Counted from the stretch's first letter, positions 22,567 to 36,347 are shown. The stretch is DNA of 63,023 bases from Welwitschia mirabilis (GCA_051453625.1 JBOZIK010000001.1:170666151-170729173); one strand, 5' to 3'. The notes: generated from the letters alone by a model not told the origin. Numbers and translations: made by a program.

Positions 22567-24060
22567 TGATATCATGATATCTTTTTAGTAATATCATATT
22601 GAAAGAATTTATTTTCTTACTTTTTAGATAGTTGCATTTTTATTTTTCTTTTCTTTTCTTTCTAATGATTGGTATTGGTCATCCCTACTATTATCCAAAC
22701 TAGTACATTAACCTTTGTTTTTACATTCCAGTGGTGAGTACTAGTTTAGTCCAGTGAAACTTAAAATGGTCTAGATCTTTTATTTTTGATTTATAATGCT
22801 AGCCAATATAAATAGTATTGCATAGCTTTATGGTTAGTTTGTTACAGATAATTAGCTAATTTCTTTGAAGTGGAAGGTAAAAGAAGTAAAGAAGTGGTAA
22901 AGCATTTACATTGAACATCAAATCAAACATGAGTCCTCTTCCCTTCTTCTTTTAATTAATATTTGTTAATAAAAATTAAAATATAAAAAAATTTATTTAG
23001 TTTTCATCTTTGAAGAAAATAAAAAGTAGAAATTCAATAGTTAGTTATATTTAAATTATGTTTTTAAAAAAATTTTATTTTATTTAAAAGAGGAAAAAAG
23101 TCATTAGTTTAGTTGTTGATTTATTTTACATTATGCTATTTTAGTTTTTATTTAGCTTAATTAATCTATTAAAAACCAAATCTATGCTCTAAAAATAACT
23201 AGCGCTGCCACTAGACCTGACCAACATTACTAGCTTTTTGATCTATAACCTTCTAAACTTTGGTTTAAGCTCTTCTTATGAGTCTCTAAGTGTTATATGC
23301 TCTTGGGTTTCTTATGTAAAATTTTTGATTTGTATGCATTGAATCTGATATAAACTTGATTGATTAGTTAGGATTCCTTTGAATGATAAGATGGGGGCCC
23401 TAAATGATCATAGCCATAAATAAGAGAGACCCTCATCCTAACCTCCATTTCAAGGCTTCCATGAACATACTTAGAATGAGCCTTCAACTTCACAAGGCCC
23501 CCAATGTAGTACTGGCCCTCTATCTAATAAAGAATTTTTGGAATATCTTAAGGATCAATGGTATAAATAATCTCTATCACAATTCTTTTCTTATTAGCCT
23601 TAAAGCCAAATCTTCTTTAATCAACCCCCACCTCATATTCCTAATCCATAAATCCAACCCTTCTTTCAAGCCTTACCTTATAGCCAAACTTTTTCACAAC
23701 CTTTAAATCATGACCAACATCTACCTTATAACCAAAACTTTTCTCAACTCTTAAATCAAAGCCAACCCTTTTTACATCAACCTAGTTAAATGTATTCTTA
23801 ACATCTTGATTAAGTTTATTCCCGAACCCAATCTAATGTACATAGCAATTCCCAAACCTAGTAGAAACTTTAGGATTATTTTCAACCTTAGTCCCTTGAA
23901 GCTTCTCCTCACATTATACAACCCCCTATGGCACATAGATTATATTGTCATCCCTTAATCCTACAACTCCTCCTCCATTTTTATTACTTAGAATTAGAGG
24001 ATCCTTATTTGCAAAATTTGGTTTCATCTTACTATGTAAAAGGATAAGGATTTGTGTCAA
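22567..24060 (+). pseudogene. Gypsy internal region with Pro/Gln-rich gag-like frame
   Basis: Following the primer-binding site is AT-rich leader sequence, then a + strand frame around 23400-23800. It reads repeated QPxxQ/SQ words (for example LPYSQTFSQPLNHDQ) interrupted by stops. Such a Pro/Gln/Ser-rich tract is common in the C-terminal part of plant gypsy Gag. The 100-codon frame at 23404-23706 is an overlapping frame of the same stretch. I see no protease or RT. Confidence 0.4.
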
Positions 24061-25300
24061 TTTGAACTCTTGAATTTTATGATTAAGATGAAGTTAAAGC
24101 TTCATTATTTGAAAATAGATTGTTAAAAATTTGAAAATTTTCATTAGGGACTACTAAAGAGAAATCTTGATTAACCTAAAATTTATTTTTTTGAATTATG
24201 TATTTTAGGTTCTAATTATTTTTTCTATTATAACTTCTTATCCTACAAAATTAACAATGTTTTTATTACAGCATCTTGATTTTGGAACATTTGGATCATA
24301 TTGTTTTAGCACAATAAATTTCGTTATCCCATTATCTAGAATGTAGCTATGGTTTGTGATAAAGAAATATTTATTTTGAAAAACTTATCTTAGGTAACTG
24401 TTTCTTATTGTAGTTGATTTAAGAAGAAAATATTTATCTTCTACTCAAAGAGGTGATAAGTTGAAAGATTGACAAGTGGGTGTAGTATTTTCAATAATCA
24501 AAATTACTTTGGAATTTAGACCTTGATTATTATTCTTAGAATCTTTTGATGTTGATGAGCTTTTAAAAGTAGCTTCAGATTTCTATTTTTTCCTCTTACA
24601 ACATCACTTCTTTTGGTAAGACAAGTAGCTTTTTTAAGATTATCAAATTAAGCATATAAATCAAAATTTAAGGAATACATTTTGTCCTTTTATGTCTATT
24701 TATCTATGAGTTATTTTAACTATAAAGATATGCGTTCCATTTTTTTACATACTCAGTTATAGTTTTGTCTTTGTTTCAATTTAAGTTTGTCAAAGTTTTT
24801 AAGCTAGTACTTATTGAAACATTGATAGATTCTTACTTTATGAAAATGTTAAACATATCATACACACCAGTAAGTAAATGTTATAGCAACCTATGCTACA
24901 ATTATAAAGTATTCCTTTCAAGAGATTACCAAAATAATGCATTTCTTTGTTTGAATTTATCCCTTGCAAGGAGTAAGTATCATTGAAATTTTAGATGTAA
25001 ACATTAGGATTCTCCCCACTTAAAATGTTCTCAAGATTTAGGATTTGATTTGTTAATATCTTTCTCCCCTAGAGTATAAAAGAAAATAGGTAATTCTACT
25101 ACACTTAAAAAAGTTATAATATCTTTTTGTTCTATAGTTTTTTTAATTGAATGTATAGCTTGTTAAATTGGACTTGGATTAAAAGTTGGGATATTTATTA
25201 CATTTTAATGAAATCATGTATAGGCTTTAGGTTGAAATATATTTTTTGATAAATTATTCTTGAGTTTTTTTCCCCTCTTTCTAAATCACATTATTATCAT
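24061..25300 (-). pseudogene. Possible gag remnant, minus strand
   Basis: On the minus strand near 24720-24760 a frame reads KTITEYVKKWNAYL, and downstream near 24530-24650 another reads DNLKKATCLTKRSDVVRGKN. These resemble the YxxxF(N/W) segment and the basic tail of retrotransposon Gag proteins, but no definitive motif survives. The overlapping + strand frame at 24765-24986 has no domain. Orientation opposite to the preceding gypsy suggests a separate insertion. Confidence 0.3.
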
Positions 25301-28300
25301 TTTTGTTGGCAGTAGATGTTTTACTAGTACCATTATTTATTAGCAACCTAAGATCACTTTATTTCAAAACATTTTTCTTGGATTTGTTTACAAGACTAAG
25401 GTTTTTATCTAACTTTTCATTAATTTCTATATATTTCTCATTTTTATAAGAAACTTCTTATTCATCTTTAAGAATAAATCTCTTTCAATTTATTTCTTGT
25501 AAATTTTCTAGTAAATTTATTCTTGTATAGTAAGGATAATTTCTAATAGTTTAAGTATTCTATGGCTTTTATAGTTTCTTTAAGGGTGAAACACTCACTA
25601 ATTTTGTACATAATGACTTAGATATTATTGATTAGTGATAAGGGTGAACTAGTTCTATGTATGAGTAGACATGGTTTTAAGATTTAAATTCTAAGATTAA
25701 ATAACATAGATCCCACCAGACATACAAAACTATTATGAGGAAATTTTAATAATATTTGACTTAAGAGAGATGCTAAGATATTATTTTCAAAATATTGTTA
25801 CTATTTTAAAAATATAGAAAATTATTCTAGTGTTATAGATAAAAACACTAATTTCTAAATATAGAAACAATGCGATTTTTTAGTATAGACCTCTAATGTA
25901 TTCAGAGTTATCAAGTTAAAATGAAATGTTCAAATTTCAAAATTATTAACCAAAAAAGAGATATACTATTTTCTAAAATTTAATAAAATTTTTACAAAAT
26001 GCATGTCCAAACTACAATGAAAAAGTCTAATTCTTAAAGATACAAATAGATTTTAGAAATAACTATGTTTAAATACTATGATTTAATATATAAGAATAAA
26101 CTTTTGAAATTAAATTCTGAATATAGATCTAAATTATGACTTGATTTTGAAGGAAACTATCCTAATTAAATCTAAGAAATTTAGAAAATTACTAACTAGG
26201 GCATTCTAAATGACAAGTTAAAATTAATTTACATTTAAGAAACTATAGAGAAATAAATAATAAGAAGTAAGAAAGAAACAACCTTCAAAATTTTGAAATT
26301 TCTATTGATTAAATATTCCAATTATAGGATTGTAAGAACACAATTCATGATATTCTGGAATACAATTTTGGATGTGAGATAGTTCACTAATGGGACTTTG
26401 TAGTTTAGAGAAGAGTGTTTAACTATATATGCTGGCAAAGTGTTAAACTGAATTTCTGACATTGAAACATGATTCTAGACTATAGATAGTATTCTAAACT
26501 ATGAATAATATTTTTTACTATGAATAATGTTTTAGACAATAGACTAAAGTGCGATGAGTAGCCTCTCAAATTAAAATACATTATAGGAAAACAAACTTTG
26601 GACTGATGGAATTTTGTGATTTGATAACCTTAGTGTCTTATTCAAAAACATGAAATGAAGGAGTTTTTAAAGGAATATGAGGCTTAGGATTTTACTGTTA
26701 GGACCAACTATCCTAGATGGGAGGGGTTAGTAGGATGACTAGGATTATTTTATTAATTTAACTGTCTAATACTTATGCTGACATAATAAGTTTACAGTGT
26801 AATTTAGTTAATATTAATCTTTAATCATTAATTATGCTAAAATATAAATTTAATAATGATATAGACAATTAAGCATCTAATCTAATTAATTAAACAATAA
26901 AGTTAAGTAGAATAAGAGATAAGAAGACAAGCTTGTTTTCCCTTTATTAATCATGTAGTCTCTAATCACACTCCAACAGGACTTTGTGGTAGTCGTTTAG
27001 TAATATAATTAGGATTTTCTAGTAATCCTTAGCCATAAGAAAAATTTCAATTAGCTTGATTACAATAATAATTAAATGAAATAAGAAGGATAGAAGGAGA
27101 ATTATAAGGTAAAAGGAGAATTATAAGGTTGAGTACGAAAGCAGAGGTTTGAGAGTATTTAGATGAAGTTACAAGAATGATCCAAAATGTTCTTAGTGAC
27201 TACAATAGTTTTTTAATTTATATGAGTTGAATTCTAGCTATCGTAGTTAATCAAAATTCTCAAAAAGATTACTGCGACCTCTAAAATGATTAATTAGCAT
27301 CCTAAGATAACTTCATAATGGTTCTCAATAGTCTCCAATGTTATACTTTTTTCAATGATTAAGCTAGCAGTTAATCCTTTCAAAGTGTCAATCAATTCAC
27401 TGGAGATTCTACACTGATAGATAATCGACCTCTTAAGAGTATTAGTCAACTATTCTTATTATGTTACTTGTTATGCTAGGTAGTCAACCTCTATTAGAAG
27501 CTAGTCAACCATTAGTGGTTAACTCTAGACTAAAGTCAATCGACCACTCCCTGAAGTTCTCTTCCTCTTTGATAACTTGCAGCTAACCCTCTAGAGAATG
27601 TTGGCCAACTACTTAGATATTATCATTCTTCTTTAAGTGATATTTTTCATATTTTGATCTTTAAGTTCTCTGGTCCCTTACCTTATGATTTAGATACATT
27701 GTGTGCCTTTAGTAATACCTTCCAGTTTTAGATTCAAAGCTTTCTATTTGAATTCTTTACAATGAGAATTCCATTAGCAATCTTGTATGATATTTACCTT
27801 GTCATTAATTAATAACTAGGAGATGTAACATTTACATATATTTAAAAACTTATTTCTAATATCTTCTCTAAAGAAGTTAAAGGTAAACAAGAATTTAATT
27901 TAATTCATGAATGTATTTAAAGACATATTCATTAATGTTTTAGATTTTTCTTTCTTCTCATATTCTTGATACATCTTCCAAGAGTTCCAAAATAAATGTC
28001 TTTTAAAACTTCCAAAATAAATATGTCATACATTAAACTTATCATTATAATCTACTTAGTGGTTATTTAATTTCCATCATAATTAAAACTTAACATTAAA
28101 AATTCTAGAAATGGTTAACAATAGTAAATACTTATAAAGACAAGTGGATCTTGAAGATAACATAATTTCTAGAAGAAAAAAATTCCTAAAGACATAGCTA
28201 TTTTTTAAATTAACTAAAGATATAGTTTTAAAGAAATATTAAGATCCTATAATTCTAACTACAAACTCTTATTCTTAATCACAATTTCTAAAAATGATGT

Positions 28301-28480
28301 CAAAATTTTTGAAATAATGGTAAACATTTAAAACATTAATTTTAGAATATTAATCAAAATTTGTTGTTTCGAATGCACGTATCTTATCTATAACTATTAC
28401 AATATTCAAATCCTAAGAATTTATAAAGTTTTTTATATGTTAAAGTAATAAGTATTACAAAGTTTAAAACCCTAGATCTC
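25301..28480. other. No gene seen; AT-rich, small W-box cluster
   Basis: Long AT-rich stretch without coding signal. Within 27444-27539 the word AGTCAA (reverse complement TTGACT, the core of the WRKY W-box) occurs four times amid similar AGTCAACC/ATCGACC words. That looks like the remains of a short repeated unit, perhaps from an LTR. Confidence 0.5.
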
Positions 28481-28488
28481 TTATCATG

Positions 28489-31400
28489 GATACTGACATG
28501 GAGGCAAATCGAGTGCTTCCTCTTACAGCTGGAGAGATATATTGTACTTCTATAGGGTATTTTTCTTCACCTAGTGATGTCATTGAGGAGGTCTTAAATT
28601 TCTATTATTTGTGTTTTATTTTTCTATAAATTATTAATTTTTCCCTCACATCATCTTTTACTATCTTTGCTTATTGAGCATATCCTTCTTGATAATAGCA
28701 TTGAAGTACCTCATGTGCTTTATTTTCCTTAGAGTATTTTTCTTATTAGAATTTTCAATACTATAATGTTTCATCAGACTTTTGATATCCATATATTTCC
28801 TTTCAAATCTGTAACTTTGGTTGCTGACGAATAGAAATATAAGCTTAATTTGTAGAATCCAACTTATGCTTGAATTTCATGATATGTTAAATTGTTAAAT
28901 CTACTACTTATTTTTTAGCCCTTTGAATGTGATATTATTTACATTATTGGACCTATTCTTCATGATCAAAGTATTACCTTCAATGGTGTTTAAAAAAATC
29001 ACTATTTTATGGAGGTCAATCTTACAAAACATAAGAACACTTTGGCTTTAAAGGATCATATTTTGACTCAAAATCTAGATTATTTTAATTTATCCAAGTC
29101 ATGCATCTACTACAATTGAGATTATCACTATGTTTCAAATTATATTTTTATTAAGCATCATAATCAAAGAACTATTCTTAAGGCTAAATAGCAAAAATTT
29201 GCTCCAAATGCACAACCATAAATTACACAAATTCTTTTTTTACCACTTGTAGCACTTTCTTAATAGCATATTGTTAATGACTAGTCTAAGAGTTTATAGA
29301 GCCTAATCCTCTAGTATCAGAGGCATTCTTAGCTACTCATAATTTTCTTATGTCTATAGTAAACTAACCAACAGTGGATGGTAAAGATTTTAGTATTTTT
29401 ATGTGTTATATAATAGCTAAGCAAACTCAGTTACATACTATTTTTTCTCTATAATTATTTAAAAAATATCTAATAGAATGATATTTCTAATTAGTTTTAA
29501 ACTCTTAAAGAAATAAAAGTTTATATCAATGTTTGCATTATCTTTAATGAGGGAAACCTATCTCTATATCACATAACATAAATGTAATCTCTTAGAATAT
29601 ACAAGACTTTATTAATATGCTCTAGTATAAGCAAACTAGAAATCCTCTCTCTAGGTTTTCTATCTCTCTTTTTTTTCATTTATTTTTTCTTTTTTTTTAA
29701 AAAGAAAGACTAAGANNNNNNNNNNGTTACTTTATCACTCTGATGTCTTTACTATGTACCTTAGGGGAAATATGGGAATGTTATTTTGGTTTATTTTCAC
29801 TACATTCCACATATTTTTTCTTCTAATTTAGATCCTTAATAAAGATTTTATTAGATCATTCTATGTGTTTCAACTAATATCTTTGGAATTTTCTCCATTT
29901 ATGCACCAAATCAAATGAAAGTGAGACATCAAATTTTAATGGACTCATTTTGCATGCTATCTTTATTAGTTCTTCAGGATAGATTTCAATATGACCAAGT
30001 TATTTTTAGATAGTTGTAGAAAAATGTTCTTTTTTTCCTTGCATCCTATTAAGACATATGCTTATCTATAGTTCAAAAATCAGTTTTATCTTTTGGATGT
30101 AGTATTTCAATTTTCTTAGATATCGTGGCATCACTTTATCTAGATTAATAGATTTTATTATTCATCTTTTTAATTTTAGAAACTATATCACCTAATGAAA
30201 GTTTTATATATGATTGTTTTGTTGTATTATTTTTCTATTTAAGCTTCCATTCAATTGATAAGTATGCCTCTAAGAGGTCAATGTCCTTTATTTGATTTAA
30301 TATAGGATGGTATAAGTGTCCTACTAGACAAGAAACTTTTAATAAATTATGAAAAACATAGCCAAGGCGTTCTGGTTACAAGGCTAGATTGGTTGGTTGC
30401 ATTATGGTTTCAATATATGTCATTATATGGAAAACAAGTAGCTTCACAAGCTAAATCTTTGTTCTAATCTACTATGTGAAAAAATTAATATTTAAATGAT
30501 CAACTTGCTACTAATCCTTTTAATTCTAATATTTAGGCTATCCTTGCTAAAGCTAGGATAGTGGAAGTTTTATTAGCCAAAGAGTACCCTTTCAAAAAGT
30601 AAGATTTGATGGTTTTAGACTTAAGATGATCATTACAAAGAATTTTTTAAATTTGTAAATGGCTTGATTAGTGAGCCTCTAATTAGTTCTTTAAAGATTA
30701 ATGGCTAAATCATTTTAAATCATGATGACACTCTCATTTTTTGGAAGGAGAATTTTCACACTATACTCTAAGTGAAAAATCTCAACCATGATGATTTTAA
30801 TTAGCTCTCTTTATTTCTTTCTCTGATGATTACTATTAAAATGTAATAAATGTTATATGTTAATATTACTCTTAGAATTTTTTTCTTTAAAAAATGTGTT
30901 TTGATATGACTAGTAGCAAAGCACCTTGTCTTGATGTTTTTCCAATGGAGTTTTATAAAGAAATTAGGATATGTTAAGTTATAATGATCTTAATGTCATT
31001 AAGGAAGTCAATTACTAGGGATTACTTGATCACCAAAGTAACAAAGGTGTCATTAATTTGTTACCTAAATTAGGTTAGTCTCTTCTTATCATTAATTGAT
31101 ATCCTATGATCTTATTAAATGTTAATTATAAGATTTGGATGTAGTACCTAGCTTATTAGATTAAAAGAATCCTACTTTATATTATCAGTAAGTAGTATAA
31201 CGGATTTATTTCTAGTAGAATCATTTTTGTTTTTTTTAACGTTGTGGCAACATGAGAAGGACATTAATGAAATATTAATTCAAACTAGTATATCGTCTTT
31301 ATCAAGATTGATTATGCTAAAACATATAATAAACTTAAATGGGATTTTATTCTTTTGTGTATAGAGAAAATGGGTTTCAAACTATAATTTCTTTGTATGG

Positions 31401-32960
31401 GAAGATCTTTCTTTGTAGATGCAAGTGCTTATATCACTACCTTCTAAGGAATAACTTCTACATTTTCTATTCATCACTTAGTTAGGAAAGGCTACTCTTT
31501 AGGTTTATACTTTTACATAATTGAAGCTGTATTCCTCTATCATGGTATTCAACATGATAAGATTTAATAATGAAAATTTCTTTAGGTGATGCTTCTTACT
31601 AGTTATTGAATTTTTATCTTACTAATGATTCTTTATTCATGATGGTAAATGATCAATAATCTATTAGTAAGCTTTTTACTCATGTTCAAAAGTATTATCA
31701 ATTATTAGGAGGTGATATAAATTGGCAAAATTATTTAGTATATATAATAAGTGAACATTATCAGCATCTTCAACATTAGGCACGACACATTTTCTCAAGG
31801 AAGAAATTACTTTTAGGCAAATATTTGGTTCGTAAATCTCTCATTGCCTCTACTCATGTTTAGTATTTCTCTTATTCAACTCCTTAGAATTTTCTTATTC
31901 AAATCTTGAAGAACTCCTTAGAAGTTTGATGTGGTCTTGTGCAAAAATAACAAAAGTTTTCATAAACTTACCTAGAATATAATAACTTTGTGTAAGGAAA
32001 ATGAGTTGTAGACTTTATGAATTTATATCGACAAGGTATTAGCTTAGCTGCAAATGGATAATACAGTGTTTTACTACTACTTCTATAATTTCGAAATAAC
32101 TTTCCTTATGACTCTAGAATTTATTTTTGAAGAAGAAAAGGATATTATGGAACATTCATTCTATAAATTGGTTTTACAATTCCTAAGAGATGAACATTGA
32201 GGGCACTTAAGTTTTTAAAAGTATTTAGAAGGCTTAGCAGATGTTTTACTTTTTAATTTCTTAGGATCATCAAAAGATTCTAAGTGAGATGATTTAGCAT
32301 ATTGTCCTATGGTAGTTTCTGCTTTTCCATACTCCTTTGGGAATTAAAAATTTAGGATTGGTTGCTCAATAGTTTAAAAATGGAATATCTTTCTTAAAAA
32401 GATTGCAGTTGAAAAAATAACTAATTAACTTTAATTAATTTTTACCAAGTTTATGGAGCTTCTTCTAGCCTACATTAATTTCTTCTTACCTCTATTAGTT
32501 TTTGCATTATGCATGTCAAATGTCCTATGATTATTCTTTGCATATCAAAGAATTATGCTAAAAAGATTACTCACCTTTGATTTCCTTTTCTTCAATAAAA
32601 GCTTATCATTTTCTAAAAACTGACACTGATGTCAACTCTGTTTATAACTAAAAAGGGTGCATTTAGAAACCATCTCACTAGTGGATGTCCTCTTTGAGTC
32701 ATATTTAAAAGATTCTATCCCTTCCAAAATTTAAACACTTTCTTTGATTTTTAATATTTAAGAACCTCTTATTGGGAATTGTTTGCATCATTTAGGGATG
32801 TCAAACCCAAGTTGTCTATTGTGCAATTAATAGAATGATTTCCTACATTTTTTTTCCCATTATCTGCTTACCAAGAGTGCATGAAGTTGGATTTCTTATA
32901 TCCTCCTACATATTGATGTTAATCTAGACATCTCTCCTTAGAAGCAAGAAAGCTTCAAGA
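28489..32960 (+). mobile_element. L1-type LINE, degenerate
   Basis: Non-LTR retrotransposon. A start-like frame MDTDMEANRVLPLTAGE opens near 28489 and may be the N-terminus of ORF1. ORF2 pieces follow in order. An endonuclease-like stretch lies at about 30000-30290. RT pieces are TSSKAPCLDVFPMEFYKE at 30910-30963 (usual form KAPGPDGFPxEFYK) and IDYAKTYNKLKWDFILLC at 31306-31359 (usual DFxKAYDxxxWxFL). Then VRKGYSLGLYFY near 31490 (usual VRQGCPLSPYLF), and the C-terminal zinc-binding segment at about 32715-32850 with LPKFKHFL and LLLGIVCI. Stops and frame changes are frequent. No A-tail or target-site duplication was found. A 10-N gap lies inside. Confidence 0.82.
29716..29725. other. Assembly gap (10 N)
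   Basis: Ten N bases in a T/A-rich part of the LINE. Confidence 0.95.
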
Positions 32961-33335
32961 GCAACATGATTGATATTGTTTCTTGATTTTATGCCTGACA
33001 TGTAACTGAATAATGCATGCATTAAGCAGTGCATTAGAGAACAATTAGAATATTGTTATTAGGGGGTGATTGATAAGAATGTAATTCCACCATCCCAAAT
33101 ATAGTTAGATTCACTACTAATTTGAAAGGATGAACTTGTGTAAGGTACATGAATGAATCATGTATCTATGAGATTCAGATGAGAAATTATCTCGGCTATT
33201 TAGGGAATATGGTTAGAAAACTCTATAGATCGACAATCATTTTAATTGAAAAAGTGTGAGTCTTAAACCTCACTCGTGTGATCACAACCCATTTCTCTAA
33301 GATCATATTGCTCTCCGCTTGTCCTCTTTCAATTG
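32918..33335 (+). repeat. Direct repeat, left copy (about 400 bp)
   Basis: Matches 35370-35790 in the same orientation over roughly 400 bases. Shared words include TGATTGATAAGAATGTAAT, TTTAGGGAATATGGTTAGAA and AAAAGTGTGAGTCTTA. Similarity fades in gradually on the left, so I could not fix LTR ends. The pair encloses the GC-richer segment 33340-34930. Confidence 0.8.
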
Positions 33336-33639
33336 TTATTAGGCCCATCAGGCTCTTAAATCAGTTTCACATGTTACTGTGAGGTTGCATGTTTACATGG
33401 AAAAGTATGTACAATTGATTGGTATTGGAGAATGGTTACATACAATGAGAACGGTTGGAGGCATACTTCTTGTCATTGGATATGCTGAGCTGAGCTAGAG
33501 TGAAACGCCCAGACTCATGACATCTCACTCAGGCCTGTGTAGTCGCTGAGAGTGTAGATCAAGGATCTCTATATATCATGATTTAGACTTACGTTTTGAT
33601 CAAAATCATAATTGTTCTTGGCACCAATGCTAGATGAGA

Positions 33640-34930
33640 ACCATGCTTCTACAATGGTTATGCATGGTTGTGCATCTGTTTACTTCTTCGAATTCATTCG
33701 AGCTTGTTTTTGGTGAGATTTAGAGCTTCGTTTGTATTCAATGTTTTCATTTCATTCCTTGAGCACTGTTTCTTCAGAAAACCTATACTCCATTACTCGG
33801 GTCTATACTGTTACCAGAGGGGAAATCATTTTGTTTCTTTAAAAAGTGAAGAAGCTAAGCCACCTCCCATGTTATGTACTACATGTATTGAGGTGATGAC
33901 ACATGGCATTGAATATGAAACTTGTGGTGTGCATTTCAGCTGTACACCTCATTTAATATGAGATATTGGACTGTTTAGCCCCCTCCTTTAAAAAGTCTCT
34001 TGCATACTCAAGAGACCAGAACTTCTCTGAATTTATCAGACGCGTTCTCTCTGAAAGAGACCTGTGGCATCGTTCTGGTTCCATTTCTTGTGCTTTCAAT
34101 AGTGCTTTTGGCTTTTCAAATGATGATTTTTATCCGCTTTTCTTTCGCAAACATTCGCCTCAAAAAGATCAGATTCCTTGGAACCGATGCCTTCGTTCTC
34201 CGTTTATTGTCATGCCGATGCAGATGGTGATGGCTATAATGAAAAAGGTACACCGTTTGCATCTGAAAATTGCATCCAAAATAAGGCACGTATGGGAGGC
34301 AATGGTAGAAGCCAGATCGTAGGCTCTACAACCCAAGTAATACAGGATTTCGAGAAGAAAAATAAAGACCTGGCTCTGCGAATTGTGAAGAGAGGCATAT
34401 GCTAGATTTCCTGCTGCTCAGATTCCACATATTTCTGTGAAATGTGATGAATACGTTCATTCTGCGCATTTCATCGTTACGCGGCATTTGAAAATCGTTC
34501 TCTCTAGCCATTTCACAAAAGGACATCCAATTTCATAGTGATCACCAGTGCGCCTTCCGTTTCAGTTCACGATCTTTGCCCATTTCTCCGCTGCCAAGAT
34601 CATGCAAATTTCCATCAGCAACAAAGTCTTCATTAGCTAGGAAGTTCTACATTTCTTTTACCCGAGTAATGTGCAACGTTCAGAGCACAATCAACAACAC
34701 GGAACTCAAAGATCATGGTGTTCACCGCATATTCGGACTTCGTCATCACCGCCTTCACTCCGCCGTCGAAGGCACAGTTCGATGTCAACGTCAAAGTGCA
34801 GATGAAAAACGTCATTCTTTGTGGCATATGATGACTAGTTTGCGGTGCTCCAGTGGCCGCTCGTCATTCTATACCTGTTTAGGTATAGAACCTTAGGACT
34901 GGCCATCTTAATGTAATGACTCACCTTTGT
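33640..34930 (+). pseudogene. Gene-like relic, GC-richer; weak DC1-like hint
   Basis: This stretch is clearly richer in G+C and CpG than its surroundings and holds many overlapping medium open frames on both strands, but none is a whole gene. On the + strand one frame (33668-33961) ends with CTTCIEVMTHGIEYETCGVHF, whose CxxC and GxxYxxC spacing loosely recalls plant DC1/C1-like zinc domains. A later frame (34178-34405) has CHADADGDGYNEK, also reminiscent of DC1 (CDAC..DGxGY). Another frame near 34690-34790 reads VFTAYSDFVITAFTPPSK. Frames change several times, so this is probably a broken gene or a captured gene fragment. The DC1 suggestion is weak inference. Confidence 0.35.
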
Positions 34931-35369
34931 AAAAGAAGTTATGTTTTGTTCTTGGGACGACAAAAGGGCTAGATTTACCATTTTGTAAGACCCTTAGAAA
35001 ATTATCTTATAGTTCACCTTAATTTGTAAATTGGTGACTTGGGATTGAAGAAAGCACCTAATTCCTTGTTCCTAGTTAGCCCTTGAAAACTATGAGGCAT
35101 TTATTGACCTCGAGACTTCAATAATAGTATGACCTAACACAAGCATAATATAAGGTTGTTTATGCAGCTGAAGATGGCAAATTCCACCCTCAAGAAGACG
35201 TTCTTGAGAAAATTTGACTTTCAAAGTTGTACAATTGAGTTCATGTACAATAAGGTCTTTTCCCTTCTAGCCAAAAAACAAAGAAAAGGAGTATTGTAAA
35301 GACAATTTGAGTTTTAAAGCACCATCCGATCCAAGGGGAACTAGCATGGTGACATCATCAACAATAAAG
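34931..35369 (+). other. Short open frame before the right direct repeat
   Basis: A frame starting at an ATG at about 35174 reads MANSTLKKTFLRKFDFQSC and continues for about 40 codons before a stop. It has no recognised domain and may be part of the retroelement that carried the direct repeats. The rest of the stretch has no coding signal. Confidence 0.3.
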
Positions 35370-35790
35370 AAAGGAGATCTCCACTCAAAACTAAGAAATC
35401 TTCAAGACAAACATGGTCTATATTGTTGCATAATTTTATGCATGACATGTAATCAAATAATGCATCCATTTAGGGGGTGCATTAGATGACAATTAGAATG
35501 TTTTCATTAAAGGAGTGATTGATAAGAATGTAATGCTAGCATTCCAACTATAGTTAGATTCATTACTAATTTGAGAGGATAAATCTATGTAAGGTTCATG
35601 AATGAACCATGTATTTGTGAGATTCTAACGAGAGATTATCTCATCTATTTAGGGAATATGGTTAGAAAAATCTATGTATAAATTGACAATCATTTTAATT
35701 AGAAAAGTGTGAGTCTTACACCTCACTAGTGCGAGCTCAACCAATTTTTCTAGGATTTGTTTTGCTCTCCTCTTGTCCTTCTTTTAGTTT
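35370..35790 (+). repeat. Direct repeat, right copy
   Basis: Partner of 32918-33335. The copies differ by scattered substitutions and small indels, so the duplication is old. Confidence 0.8.
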
Positions 35791-36059
35791 TCTTAGTATT
35801 AGCCCTAATTTTGGTCATGTGCATGACTTTTTTCTGGCAAATCATTAGGCAATGCATTCTTTACTTAATTTGAAAATGTAGAGATGAATTACACTTTAAG
35901 AAATAGAACGTCTCTACATCTTTCTCTTTGATATGTAGGAGAAAACTAATATAACTTATCTTCTTTCATTTCACACTCATGTTCACACAAAAAAGGTGTC
36001 ATTGGAGGTTTACTACCTCTTGCAACTCTTTTGACCTTGGTATTGCAATCTTCAAACAA

Positions 36060-36144
36060 GGGATGCTCCTCTCTAAGTTAATCCTCCTCTAAGCCACATT
36101 AGTGAAAGGACCCATGATGACTCTTTTATGCCTTTGGAGATAAA
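36060..36144 (+). repeat. Duplicate flanking the microsatellite gap, left
   Basis: Resembles 36368-36452: both contain a GAGCCACATTA-like word followed by CTCTTTTATGCCTTT/CTCTTCTATGCCTTT. The pair flanks the gap and the dinucleotide tract. Confidence 0.65.
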
Positions 36145-36244
36145 NNNNNNNNNNNNNNNNNNNNNNNNNNNNNNNNNNNNNNNNNNNNNNNNNNNNNNNN
36201 NNNNNNNNNNNNNNNNNNNNNNNNNNNNNNNNNNNNNNNNNNNN
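36145..36244. other. Assembly gap (100 N)
   Basis: Exactly 100 N beside a long microsatellite; probably a failed assembly of simple repeat. Confidence 0.95.
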
Positions 36245-36281
36245 GCATTTTTTTTATTTCTTTTTGTCACTCCCACCCTCC

Positions 36282-36286
<5 letters not shown>

Positions 36287-36346
<60 letters not shown>

Positions 36347-36347
36347 T
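36287..36347. repeat. (CT)n(GT)n microsatellite
   Basis: A compound dinucleotide tract: CT repeats to about 36329, then TG repeats to about 36347. The low-complexity Ser/Leu and Glu/Arg frames over it are artefacts. Confidence 0.95.

Noticed and set aside
34633-34827. 64-codon minus-strand frame with membrane-protein-like look
   Set aside because: It is antisense to equally open + strand frames and I could not match it to a family; kept only as part of the unresolved relic.
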